Positions 8,716 through 16,237 of a DNA stretch of 64,000 nucleotides are shown one piece after another. Origin of the DNA: Acidobacteriota bacterium. GTDB lineage: Bacteria; Acidobacteriota; Aminicenantia; Aminicenantales; Saccharicenantaceae. The number at the start of each line of letters is the position of its first letter. Position 1 is the stretch's first letter. The stretch covers positions 28,293 through 92,292 of the forward strand of contig JBDKSB010000012.1 of the NCBI GenBank assembly GCA_039683095.1. Direction: 5' to 3'. The position numbers were made by a program, and so were the translations under genes. The notes beneath the pieces are model-generated. The model was not told the DNA's origin, searched no databases, and was given only the letters and a program-made list of their open reading frames with translations.

Positions 8716-8836
8716 CGTCCTGCCGGACGGAATGCGGCCCGCTTGGCGCTTCCTGCCGCCGGCCCTTTTTCCCGGCAGGCCGGCACGGCGCCGCCCCCCG
8801 CCGTATTCCGGGATTCGGCGTCCTGCCCGACGGGAT
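8716..8836 (+). promoter_or_regulatory. Pair of similar palindromic elements, candidate enhancer sites
   Basis: CGTCCTGCCGGACGGAAT at 8716-8733 and CGTCCTGCCCGACGGGAT at 8819-8836 agree at 16 of 18 bases. The first sits in a CCGTCC-tgcc-GGACGG palindrome. They lie about 200 and 100 bases upstream of the sigma-54 promoter, the usual place for activator-binding sites of sigma-54 promoters. A shared GCCGGACGG also occurs at 8660-8668. Function is inferred. Confidence 0.4.
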
Positions 8837-8916
8837 TGGACAGGGCGGACCGCCCCGCCGGGGCCGGCGCCGGCCACGGTCCCGCCTTAAGCGCGGGCGA
8901 GAGTTGCGCCTCCTCA

Positions 8917-8933
8917 TTGGCACGTTTTATGCA
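8917..8933 (+). promoter_or_regulatory. Sigma-54 (-24/-12) promoter
   Basis: TTGGCACGTTTTATGCA matches the RpoN consensus TTGGCACG-N4-TTGCA at all but one position. The invariant GG (8919-8920) and GC (8931-8932) are exactly ten bases apart. Transcription would begin near 8944, giving a leader of roughly 60 bases before the small secreted-protein gene. Confidence 0.75.
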
Positions 8934-9001
8934 AAAAGATCAAACGAAAGGTTTCGGGCGCTCGAGAAAGCTTTTCAAATCTAAGCATGAGGAGGCTTCA
9001 A

Positions 9002-9394
9002 GTGAGATCAAGGATCATTCTCGCGCTGGCTGTCGCCGGCCTGATGGCCCTCGGCTCGGTTTACGCCGCCCAATCCGCCGAGGCCGTCAAGGCGAAGATC
9101 GACTTCGCTTTCGCCGCCGGAGGCAAGGTGCTGCCCGCCGGCGAGTACGAGTTCCAGAAGGACGACGCGGCGTACGTCTTCAGGATCCAGGGCCAGGGCA
9201 AGACGGGCGACATCGTCAACATCGTCACCTCGCTCACGAGGGACCTGCATGCGGAGCCCCAGGCCGCCAGCCTCGTCTTCGACGTCGTCGGGAACAAGTA
9301 CATCCTCTCGGAGATCTGGATCCCCGGCTACGACGGCTACCTGGTTCAGGCCACCAAGGGCCGCCACACGCACAAGATCGTCAAGGTCAGCTGA
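9002..9394 (+). CDS. Small secreted protein, paralogue of the one at 28692-29114
   Basis: The product is about 130 residues with a signal peptide (RIILALAVAGLMALGSV then A-rich cleavage region near AQSAEA). I choose the GTG at 9002 because GAGGAGG stands six bases before it; an in-frame ATG at 8987 would put that ribosome site inside the gene. The mature part shares a pattern with the 28692-29114 protein: FAFAAGGKVLPAGEY near the start, LVFDVVG in the middle and EIWIPGYDGY followed by TKGRHTHK at the end. I do not recognise a named function; the protein is probably a small beta-rich periplasmic or surface protein. Its sigma-54 promoter suggests conditional expression. Confidence 0.85.
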   Translation: MRSRIILALAVAGLMALGSVYAAQSAEAVKAKIDFAFAAGGKVLPAGEYEFQKDDAAYVFRIQGQGKTGDIVNIVTSLTRDLHAEPQAASLVFDVVGNKYILSEIWIPGYDGYLVQATKGRHTHKIVKVS

Positions 9395-9405
9395 GTCTTT
9401 GAAGT

Positions 9406-9441
9406 GGACGGCGGCTGCCGGAGCGGCCGCCGTCCTTTCAT
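9406..9441 (+). terminator. Rho-independent terminator of the small secreted-protein gene
   Basis: GGACGGCGGC (9406-9415) and GCCGCCGTCC (9426-9435) form a perfect ten-base stem with a ten-base loop, followed by TTTCATT. It lies 12 bases after the stop codon. Confidence 0.7.
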
Positions 9442-9454
9442 TCCGGCAGGCCCC

Positions 9455-10132
9455 TCACGGCTTGGTTCGGGGCTTGTCCTTGCCGCCCGTCCGGTCGATG
9501 ACGAGCCTGATCTTCTTCGGGTTCGGGTCGATCCCGCTCAGGGAAGTCACCATCCCCAGCACGGTCTTCTCGATGAACGTCCGGACGAACGGGTTCAGGT
9601 TGACCTCCCGTCCGTCCACCTCGAGCGTGATGTCCGCCATGCCCCCCTCCTTCAGCGACAGGATGCGGTCCGCGATCCCGGCGATGTCGTCCGGCCCGAA
9701 GACCGGCGCCGCGGCCCCCGCCGGCGGGGCCCCGTCGGTGACGATCGCGAGAAGCTCGGCGGCCGGGCTGACCGGGATGTCGGACAGGCCGGCCCTCAGC
9801 ACCTCGATCTTGCGCGGCCCCCGGACGTCCTTGCCGCCCTCGATGAGGACCACGTCGGCCTCGGGAAAGAGCCGCTCGGCCAGGGCCGAGGCGTCTGCGT
9901 CGGGCGCGCTCCCCAGGGCCGCCCAGCCTTCCGGCGAGACCATGGCCACGTTATCGGCCCCGGCCGCGCTGAAATCCGCCGTGTCCTTCCCCTCCGTGTC
10001 GAGCGAGAAGCCGTGGGAGCAGCGCTTGACGGCCGAGACCCTCAGCCCCCGCCGCCGCAGCTCGCCGATGAGCCGGACGGCCAGGCGCGTCTTGCCGGTT
10101 TCGGAGTAGCCGACGACCGCCACGATCCTCAT
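9455..10132 (-). CDS. mobB: Molybdopterin-guanine dinucleotide synthesis protein MobB-like
   Basis: The 225-residue protein starts with the P-loop GYSETGKTRLAVRLI and continues with the MobB pattern: LRVSAVKRCSHGF, DTEGKDTADFSAAGAD and DVVLIEGGKD. MobB is a GTP-binding adaptor that helps MobA attach GMP to the pterin cofactor. It is longer than the minimal E. coli type; residues about 165-225 form an extra domain seen in some MobB fusions (LEVDGREVNLNPFVRTFI). Its presence 1.5 kb from a tungsten-type oxidoreductase suggests a shared role in Mo/W cofactor maturation, although it is on the opposite strand. The promoter lies 7 bases before the ATG. Confidence 0.85.
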   Translation of the reverse strand: MRIVAVVGYSETGKTRLAVRLIGELRRRGLRVSAVKRCSHGFSLDTEGKDTADFSAAGADNVAMVSPEGWAALGSAPDADASALAERLFPEADVVLIEGGKDVRGPRKIEVLRAGLSDIPVSPAAELLAIVTDGAPPAGAAAPVFGPDDIAGIADRILSLKEGGMADITLEVDGREVNLNPFVRTFIEKTVLGMVTSLSGIDPNPKKIRLVIDRTGGKDKPRTKP

Positions 10133-10139
10133 CGCGTTC

Positions 10140-10168
10140 TACATAGCACAGGGCCCGGGGCAAGTCAA
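10140..10168 (-). promoter_or_regulatory. Promoter of mobB, predicted leaderless
   Basis: On the minus strand TTGACT (10168-10163) and TATGTA (10145-10140) are 17 bases apart. Only seven bases separate the -10 box from the ATG at 10132, so the transcript should start at or beside the start codon. Confidence 0.5.
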
Positions 10169-10205
10169 AGCGCCGGCGGCCTGCCGCGCCCGGGGCGGCC
10201 GGGCC

Positions 10206-11837
10206 TCACTCCCAGGCGACCTTCATGTTCTCCGGGCCGCGGCGGGTCACTTCCGGGTGACGGTCGAGCTTCAGCAGGGCCGGCTTGTCGCCGATGTCCC
10301 TGGCCACGAGATAGACGAGCCGGCAGACCTTCTCCATCTTGGCGTAGTCGACCTTGGCCTCGACGTCCCCCTCCGTGTGGTAATCCCCGGTCGTGCCGCA
10401 GAAGAACCACACGCCGGGGATGCCGTAGCGGATATAGGGATACTGGTCGCTGCGGAAGAAGAAGCGGTCGGGGTGGCCGGGGGCCTCGTACGTGTAGTCC
10501 AATATAAGCCCGGGTCCGGGCCGCCTGTTGATGGCCTGGATGCTGGCGTCGAGCTCGGAGCTGAGCCTGTTCGAGCCGACGAGGTAGATGTGGTTCGCGG
10601 CGTTGCGCGAGATCATGTCCAGGTCGAGGTTGGCGCTGATCTTCTCGACCGGCACGGGGCAATGCTGGACGAAGTAGTACGAGCCGAGGAGCATCAGCTC
10701 TTCGGCCGTGTTCCAGACGAAGATGACCGACCGCTTGGGCGGCGCGAGGCGCAGGGCCCGGGCGATCTCGAACATGCCGACCACGCCCGAGATGTTGTCA
10801 TCCGAGCCGGGATAGACGCGGCCTTCGCGGACGGCCAGGTGGTCGTAATGCGAGGTGACGGTCAGGTACTCGCTCCTCAGGACCGGATCGGAGCCCTCCA
10901 CGACGCCGACGACGTTGAAGGCCCGGTCGCGCCGCCGGATCGCGGCGATCCCGATCTCGAGCCGGCGGCCGGGAAGCCCTTTCGCCGCCACGCGCCTCCC
11001 GCCTCGGAGCTCTCCGGACATCCGCGCGAGGTCCTCCGGCGCGCAGCCCAGGATCGCGGCGCCGGCGGCCCGCCGCACGTCGACCTGGAGGAACGGGGCA
11101 GCCGCGGCGGCCGGGGCCGCGGCGCCGGGGGCGGCGTTGTCGATGTCCGGGACGCGCGCCCGCTGGGGCAGATCGAAGCCCAGGCCCTTTTCGACCAGCC
11201 GCCGCTCCCGGGCCTCGTCGATGATGGTGACCACGGCCGCGGCGCCGCGCCCGCCGAGGGCGGCGTAACGGCCGTTGAGGAGGCGGCGGTTCTCGGCCGG
11301 CTTGAGGGGGTGCCCTTCCGGGAGGACGGCCTCCAGGACGACCGCAACCTTCCCCCCGAGGTCCAGGCCGGCCAGGTCATCCCAGCCGAGCTGCGGGGCG
11401 GACAGGCCGTAGCCAACGAACACGATCTCGCCGGAGGCCCGGCCGGTCTCGAACCAGCGGCCGGCCGTGGCATCCGCGGGAAAGGCGAAGGTCCGCTCGC
11501 CCGCAGCAGTGGTCAGCCGGAGCCGCGAGGCGGACGGCGCGACCGCCGTGACCTCGACCGGCACCTCCTGGAAAAAGGAGCCGTCCGGCATGAGCGGCGC
11601 GAGGCCGAGCCGCCCGGCCGTCAGGGCGATGTACCTGGCGGCGATATCCTGCTCGACCGACGGGGTGCTGCGGCCCCGGAATTCCGGGGCGCTGAGGAAC
11701 TTCTGGGGGAAGGTCATGTCCCCGGCCCGGATGGACTCCAGGGCCTGGCGACCGGGGCCTTTCGAGCAGCCGGCCAGAGCGAGGGCGAGGACGAAACCGG
11801 CCGCCGCGAGCACGATCGGGATCCTGCGGGTTCTCAT
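10206..11837 (-). CDS. M28-family metallopeptidase lipoprotein with PA domain
   Basis: The ATG at 11837 (MRTRRIP) is preceded by GGGAGG and gives 543 residues. The signal peptide ends in the lipobox LALAGC, so the protein should be anchored to a membrane facing the periplasm or outside. Residues about 150-330 hold a protease-associated insert (EIVFVGYGLSAP, GKVAVVLE). The M28 zinc-peptidase core follows: VTSHYDHLA, GSDDNISGV, NTAEELMLLGS, NLDLDMISRN and YHTEGD carry the zinc ligands and catalytic Glu. Such enzymes are aminopeptidases that remove N-terminal residues. A likely role is peptide use. The family call is secure; the bond specificity is unknown. Confidence 0.93.
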   Translation of the reverse strand: MRTRRIPIVLAAAGFVLALALAGCSKGPGRQALESIRAGDMTFPQKFLSAPEFRGRSTPSVEQDIAARYIALTAGRLGLAPLMPDGSFFQEVPVEVTAVAPSASRLRLTTAAGERTFAFPADATAGRWFETGRASGEIVFVGYGLSAPQLGWDDLAGLDLGGKVAVVLEAVLPEGHPLKPAENRRLLNGRYAALGGRGAAAVVTIIDEARERRLVEKGLGFDLPQRARVPDIDNAAPGAAAPAAAAAPFLQVDVRRAAGAAILGCAPEDLARMSGELRGGRRVAAKGLPGRRLEIGIAAIRRRDRAFNVVGVVEGSDPVLRSEYLTVTSHYDHLAVREGRVYPGSDDNISGVVGMFEIARALRLAPPKRSVIFVWNTAEELMLLGSYYFVQHCPVPVEKISANLDLDMISRNAANHIYLVGSNRLSSELDASIQAINRRPGPGLILDYTYEAPGHPDRFFFRSDQYPYIRYGIPGVWFFCGTTGDYHTEGDVEAKVDYAKMEKVCRLVYLVARDIGDKPALLKLDRHPEVTRRGPENMKVAWE

Positions 11838-11914
11838 GGGCGCCTCCCGGACCGCGGATGTCGAGCCCCCTTCGTAACCCAACGGGCGCGCCCTGTCAAA
11901 CGGAAATCGAAGGA

Positions 11915-11944
11915 TTGCTTTTACCACGGGGGAACGGATATAAT
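11915..11944 (+). promoter_or_regulatory. Promoter of the APC permease gene
   Basis: TTGCTT at 11915-11920 and a perfect TATAAT at 11939-11944 are 18 bases apart. The start would be near 11951, about 27 bases before the ATG, which has a GAGAGG ribosome site. Confidence 0.6.
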
Positions 11945-11977
11945 CCACCTCTTTACCGCCCTGAAGAGAGGCTTGAC

Positions 11978-13384
11978 ATGAACATATGGAAGACAAAAAC
12001 CCCGGCCCAGATCGAAGAAGCGGCGGAACACACCCAGCTCAAGAAGAACCTGACCGCCTTCGACCTGGCCGCCCTGGGCATCGGTTCGGTCGTCGGCACC
12101 GGCATCTTCGTGGCCACCGGGCAAGGCGCCCATCTGGCCGGCCCCGGCGTGCTGCTGTCGTTCATCATCGCCGCCGTCACCTGCGGCTTCTGCGCCCTGA
12201 CCTATTCGGAGCTGGCCTGCATGTTCCCCGTGGCCGGCAGCACCTACTCTTACTCGTATGTCGCCTTCGGCGAGGTTATCGCCTGGATCATCGGTTGGGA
12301 CCTGATGCTCGAGTACCTCGTCGCCGCCAGCGCCGTCGCGTCGGGCTGGTCGACGACGTTCATCGGCTTGCTCAAGGAATGGGGGATCAAGCTGCCCCAA
12401 GCCCTGCTGACGCCGCCGATCACGATGTCCGGCAGCAAGGTCGTCGCCTCGGGGGGCATCATCGATCTGCCGGCCATCCTCATCACCCTGGGCATCACCT
12501 GGATCCTCTATATCGGCATCCGCGAGAGCGCCAAGATCAACAACATCATCGTCGGCATCAAGGTGGCGGTCATCGTGCTGTTCGTCATCCTCGGCGTCAC
12601 CCACGTCAAGCTGAGCAACCTCACGCCGATGATGCCCTTCGGCTGGAAAGGCGTAATGGCCGGCGCGGCCATCATCTTCTTCGCCTACATCGGCTTCGAC
12701 GCCGTTTCCACGGCGGCCGAGGAGACCAAGAACCCGAAACGGGACGTTCCGCTCGGGCTGATGCTCTGCCTGGGGGTGGTCATCGTCCTCTATGTCACCG
12801 TCGCCTTCACCCTGACCGGCATCGTGCCCTTCAAGCAGATCGATATCGGCAACGCCCTGCCCGCGGCCCTGGCCCGGATCGGCATCCGTTGGGGCGGCGC
12901 CCTGGTCGCCACCGGGGCCATCATCGGCATGATCTCGACGCTGCTGGTCACCCTCTACGGCCAGATCCGCATCTTCATGGTCATGGCCCGGGACGGCCTG
13001 CTGCCCCCGGCCTTCGCCAAGGTCCATCCCAAGCACCGGACGCCCCACCTCTGCACCTGGATCACCGGCATCGCCACGGCCATCATCGCCGGCCTCTTCC
13101 CTCTTGACGCGATCATCAACCTCTGCAACATCGGCACGCTCTTCGCCTTCGTCCTGGTCTCGGTCGGCGTCGTCCTGTTGCGCAAGACGCGGCCCGAGGT
13201 CGAGCGGAAGTTCAAGACCCCCGGCGTCCCGTTCACCCCGCTCATCACCGTGGTCTTCTGCTTCTATCTTATGGCCAGCCTGCCTAAGGTGACCTGGATC
13301 CGGTTCGGGGTCTGGCTCCTGGCCGGCCTGGCGATCTATTTCGCCTACGGCGTCCGGCACAGCAAGCTCCAGAAGACGGCCTGA
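11978..13384 (+). CDS. APC-superfamily amino acid permease (CAT-like)
   Basis: This 468-residue transporter has about 12-13 hydrophobic helices. Its first helix carries LGIGSVVGTGIFVATG, the broken-helix substrate motif of the APC superfamily. FFAYIGFDAVSTAAEETKNP (helix 6 region) is typical of the cationic amino acid transporter (CAT/YfnA) branch. The start at MNIWKTKTP is supported by GAGAGG and a good promoter; a longer upstream frame has no family features. It probably brings amino acids into the cell by proton symport. The neighbouring peptidase lipoprotein fits a peptide-to-amino-acid lifestyle. The exact substrate is unknown. Confidence 0.93.
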   Translation: MNIWKTKTPAQIEEAAEHTQLKKNLTAFDLAALGIGSVVGTGIFVATGQGAHLAGPGVLLSFIIAAVTCGFCALTYSELACMFPVAGSTYSYSYVAFGEVIAWIIGWDLMLEYLVAASAVASGWSTTFIGLLKEWGIKLPQALLTPPITMSGSKVVASGGIIDLPAILITLGITWILYIGIRESAKINNIIVGIKVAVIVLFVILGVTHVKLSNLTPMMPFGWKGVMAGAAIIFFAYIGFDAVSTAAEETKNPKRDVPLGLMLCLGVVIVLYVTVAFTLTGIVPFKQIDIGNALPAALARIGIRWGGALVATGAIIGMISTLLVTLYGQIRIFMVMARDGLLPPAFAKVHPKHRTPHLCTWITGIATAIIAGLFPLDAIINLCNIGTLFAFVLVSVGVVLLRKTRPEVERKFKTPGVPFTPLITVVFCFYLMASLPKVTWIRFGVWLLAGLAIYFAYGVRHSKLQKTA

Positions 13385-13422
13385 CGGGCGCCGGCTGACC
13401 GGGACGTTCCGGCCCGCTCGCG

Positions 13423-13451
13423 TTGACAGGGCTGGAGCGGTTTGCTAATCT
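13423..13451 (+). promoter_or_regulatory. Promoter of the TonB-dependent receptor gene
   Basis: A perfect TTGACA (13423-13428) is followed after 17 bases by TAATCT (13446-13451). The leader would be about 100 bases. I see no clear riboswitch or repressor palindrome in it, although the sequence TCCGAGCCGGAGGGGCTAAA could fold locally. Confidence 0.5.
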
Positions 13452-13560
13452 ATCGCATGTCTCCGAGCCGGAGGGGCTAAAGCCTTATCGGGCCACGCCA
13501 TCCGGCCGTCAGGGAGAAGCTGGAAACGGCTTTTCCTTCCACCGCGAAAAGGAGAATACC

Positions 13561-15519
13561 ATGAGTTTTTCTCTGCGCCTCATCCTCAAGTCCGCCGGCG
13601 CGGCCCCCCTCCTCCTGGCCCTCGTTCTCGGATCGTCCCCGGTCCTGGCCCAGGAATCCCGGGAGGACCAGAAGGCCAAGACCGAGCAGGAAAAGCCGGT
13701 CCGGATCACCGAGGAGATCCAGGTCATCGGCAAGGCTCCCAAGGACGTCCCCCTGGCCACCGTCTCGACGGTCCTGGAGACGGACATCATCAAGCTCAAG
13801 CCCCGCGACCTGTCCGACGTCGTCAAGTACATCCCCGGGTCCATGGTCACCTTCGGCGACAAGGACACCTACACCCTGAAGCTCCGCGGCATCGGCTCCA
13901 ACCGGATCGCCCTGCTCGTCGACGGCGTGCCGGTCTATGAGCCGTACTTCGCCACCTTCGACCTCAAGACGGTCTCGGCCGGCGGCATCGACGCCATCCA
14001 GGTGACCAAGGGGCCGTCCTCGGTGCTTTACGGGCCCAACACGCTGGGCGGCCTGGTCAACGTCATCACCAAGCGGCCGACGGCCCGGCCCAGCCTGACG
14101 CTGGCCGCGAGCTACGGCGACCAGGACACCTGGAGCCTTGGCGGCGACGGGTCGTACGCCTGGAAGAAATTCTCGCTCGTGGCGAGCGCCCTGTACCAGG
14201 CTTCGGACGGCTTCTATTACCCCAGCGCCCAGGGCGGTGACGACACGCTGCGCGCCAACAGCGATTTCGAGCGCTTCAACCTCAGCGGCAAGCTCTACTA
14301 CACGCCCTCGAGCAAGACCGAGATCATGGTCAGCGGCGGGACGTACCAGTCCGATTACGGCATGCCGCCGGCCCTGTTCACCCAGCGGGCCCGGTACTGG
14401 CGCTTCCCCAGGTGGGATCGCTCGACCCTCAGCGGCGGCGGCTTCACCTCGCTCGGCGGAGACGCCGTCCTGCGCTTCCGCGGCTTTTACGTCAACTATT
14501 ACAACACCCTCGACTGGTACAACGACCCGGCCATGACCGATCTCAGCTCGGCGAGCACCTACGACAACTCGTCCTACGGCGGGTTCGCCCTGGCCGAGGT
14601 CCCCGCCGGCGACCGGAACATGGTCAAGGTCAGTCTCCTCTACCAGAAGGACATCGCCCGCATCCAGGACGACACGGGCTTGCCCTGGACGAAGTACGAC
14701 CAGGGCACGATGTCGACCGGGGTCGAGGAGCAGTTCAGCCTAACGGACCAGTGGAAGATCATCGGCGGCCTGAGCCTCGACTACATCCACAAGTTCGCCG
14801 GGGGCACGCACAACACCTCCGTCAACCCCCTCGTCGGCGTCAAGTTCACGCCCAACGATAACCTCGATTTCCACGTGTCCTTCGCCCGCAAATCACGCTT
14901 CCCCTCGATGCGCTCCCTGTATTCGTCGAGCTCGGGCAACCCCGACCTCCTGGCCGAGTCGGGCACGAGCTTCGAGTTCACGGGCACCTGGAACGGCCCC
15001 GTCTACGTGATGGGGAGCGTCTTCTTCAACCGCTTCCGGAATTTCATCGATTCGATCTCCCTGCCGGACGGGACCAGGCGGTATTTCAACGTGGGCAAGG
15101 CCCACATCTACGGCTTCGAGGTCCAGGCCCAGAAGAGCCTGCGCTGGCTGCAGGCCACGGTCAACTACACCTACCTCGATCCGCAGAACGACACGGACAG
15201 CCGGCCGCTCGACGCCCAGCCCAAGAACAACCTCAACTTCGACGTCTCGTTCCTGCCGGCCAAGGGCGTCCGGGCTGGGTTCTACGGCATGCTGGGCTCG
15301 AAGTCCTGGTGGTGGAACACCCGGACCAATCCCGCCAGCCTGCTGACGATCCCCTCGTTCTTCAATCTGGACGCCATCGCCAGCTACAAGATCAAGGACC
15401 GCTACGAGCTCTTCATGAAGCTCGGCAACATCTTCAACCACTACTTCTACACCGAGCCCGGCTTCCCCTGGCGGGGCCGCTACTTCGAGGTCGGCGTCAA
15501 TCTGGATGTGCTGAAATGA
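13561..15519 (+). CDS. TonB-dependent outer-membrane receptor
   Basis: The 652-residue protein starts at MSFSLRL, after an AAGGAG ribosome site, with a signal peptide ending near VLAQE. The plug domain includes EEIQVIGKAPKDVP, a TonB-box-like stretch, then LRGIGSNRIALLVDGVP and VTKGPSSVLYGPNTLGG, all strongly diagnostic. The rest is an amphipathic beta-barrel ending in an aromatic outer-membrane signature (YFEVGVNLDVLK). Such receptors import siderophores, cobalamin, sugars or peptides using TonB energy. There is no TonB/ExbBD in the window, and the gene has its own promoter and terminator, so the ligand is unknown. It is relatively short for the family, with no N-terminal carboxypeptidase-like extension. 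Confidence 0.95.
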   Translation: MSFSLRLILKSAGAAPLLLALVLGSSPVLAQESREDQKAKTEQEKPVRITEEIQVIGKAPKDVPLATVSTVLETDIIKLKPRDLSDVVKYIPGSMVTFGDKDTYTLKLRGIGSNRIALLVDGVPVYEPYFATFDLKTVSAGGIDAIQVTKGPSSVLYGPNTLGGLVNVITKRPTARPSLTLAASYGDQDTWSLGGDGSYAWKKFSLVASALYQASDGFYYPSAQGGDDTLRANSDFERFNLSGKLYYTPSSKTEIMVSGGTYQSDYGMPPALFTQRARYWRFPRWDRSTLSGGGFTSLGGDAVLRFRGFYVNYYNTLDWYNDPAMTDLSSASTYDNSSYGGFALAEVPAGDRNMVKVSLLYQKDIARIQDDTGLPWTKYDQGTMSTGVEEQFSLTDQWKIIGGLSLDYIHKFAGGTHNTSVNPLVGVKFTPNDNLDFHVSFARKSRFPSMRSLYSSSSGNPDLLAESGTSFEFTGTWNGPVYVMGSVFFNRFRNFIDSISLPDGTRRYFNVGKAHIYGFEVQAQKSLRWLQATVNYTYLDPQNDTDSRPLDAQPKNNLNFDVSFLPAKGVRAGFYGMLGSKSWWWNTRTNPASLLTIPSFFNLDAIASYKIKDRYELFMKLGNIFNHYFYTEPGFPWRGRYFEVGVNLDVLK

Positions 15520-15525
15520 CCGGGA

Positions 15526-15553
15526 GGGACCGTCCCCGAACGGGGGCGGTCCC
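15526..15553 (+). repeat. GC-rich inverted repeat after the TonB receptor gene
   Basis: GGGACCGTCCCCG and CGGGGGCGGTCCC pair over 13 positions (one G-U) around a two-base centre. No T-tract follows, so it may only strengthen mRNA ends or pause transcription ahead of the true terminator 45 bases on. Confidence 0.5.
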
Positions 15554-15597
15554 CCGTCCTGCCCGCGGGTTCCAGGAACCGGAAAGGTGAGTCAGTC

Positions 15598-15626
15598 GGG
15601 GAAGGCTCCGGCCTTCCCCTTTTTTT
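15598..15626 (+). terminator. Rho-independent terminator
   Basis: GGGGAAGGC, loop TCCG, GCCTTCCCC form a perfect nine-base stem followed directly by seven T. It ends the TonB receptor transcript and its T-tract overlaps the stop codon of the convergent HD-domain gene. Confidence 0.9.
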
Positions 15627-16170
15627 ACAGTCCGAGCTCGGCCTCGATCCCCTGCATGGCCGCGATGGCGATCGACAGGAACTCGTCGAGCTCGAGGCCG
15701 AGGTTGCGGCATTGCTCGATCTCCTCGCGGCGGGCGCCGCGGGCGAAGCTCTTCTCTTTGTAGCGGCGCTTGAGGAACTCGAGATCGATGGACTTGATCT
15801 TCTTCGTCGGGTGCATCAGGGTCGCCGAGATGATCAGGCCGGTCAGCGGGTCGACGGAATAGATGGCCCAATCCATGGGCGATTCGCAGGGCGCCTTGCC
15901 GGCGTGGGCGGATACGGCATGGATGACCGCTTCGTCGATGCCCTTCTCCCGCAGGATCTTGACCGTCTCGGTCGTGTGGAGCTCGGGGCTCTTGTCCGTC
16001 ACTTCGTAGTCGAGGTCGTGGAGGATGCCGGCCAGGGCCCAGGGCTCGGGGTCGTGGCCTAGCCGCACGGCCAGGGCGCGCATGCAGGCCTCGACCGACA
16101 GGCAGTGCTTGATGAGGTTCTTGTTCTGGAGATGCTGTTTGAGCAGCGCGAGCGCTTCGTCGCGAATCAT
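15625..16170 (-). CDS. HD-domain metal-dependent phosphohydrolase
   Basis: This 181-residue protein has the HD-domain pattern: a first His in IKHCLSVEACM, the HD pair in AGILHDLDYE, a later HTTETVKIL and a closing SAHAG, with DPLTGLIISA as the last conserved Asp. Stand-alone HD proteins of this size act on nucleotides or other phosphorylated substrates; the substrate here is not evident. Many annotated relatives are described only as HDIG-domain hydrolases. An AGGAGAG ribosome site precedes the ATG. It is a single gene between convergent and co-directed neighbours. Confidence 0.88.
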   Translation of the reverse strand: MIRDEALALLKQHLQNKNLIKHCLSVEACMRALAVRLGHDPEPWALAGILHDLDYEVTDKSPELHTTETVKILREKGIDEAVIHAVSAHAGKAPCESPMDWAIYSVDPLTGLIISATLMHPTKKIKSIDLEFLKRRYKEKSFARGARREEIEQCRNLGLELDEFLSIAIAAMQGIEAELGL

Positions 16171-16237
16171 CGGTCTCTCCTTTCAGGAAGGCGGATTCTA
16201 CGGCATCCGTCCGGGCTTTTCAACCCGGCGGCGGGCT

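Larger units (their letters stand above)
8658..9001 (+). other. Long intergenic region with regulatory elements, no gene seen
   Basis: This is the only gap above 300 bases in the window. Open frames crossing it are low-complexity Pro/Arg/Gly translations without family features, so I see no gene. The first 230 bases are very GC-rich and hold repeated TCCTGCC/GACGG elements; the last 80 are distinctly AT-richer and hold a sigma-54 promoter. Confidence 0.7.

Noticed and set aside
8743..9402. A 219-residue frame across the sigma-54 promoter region
   Set aside because: It runs through promoter elements and then through the secreted-protein gene in another frame, is Arg/Gly/Pro-rich, and has no features of a protein family.
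13452..13560. Riboswitch (cobalamin or other) before the TonB receptor
   Set aside because: The leader is about 100 bases and does not show a conserved B12 box or another known core that I can recognise.
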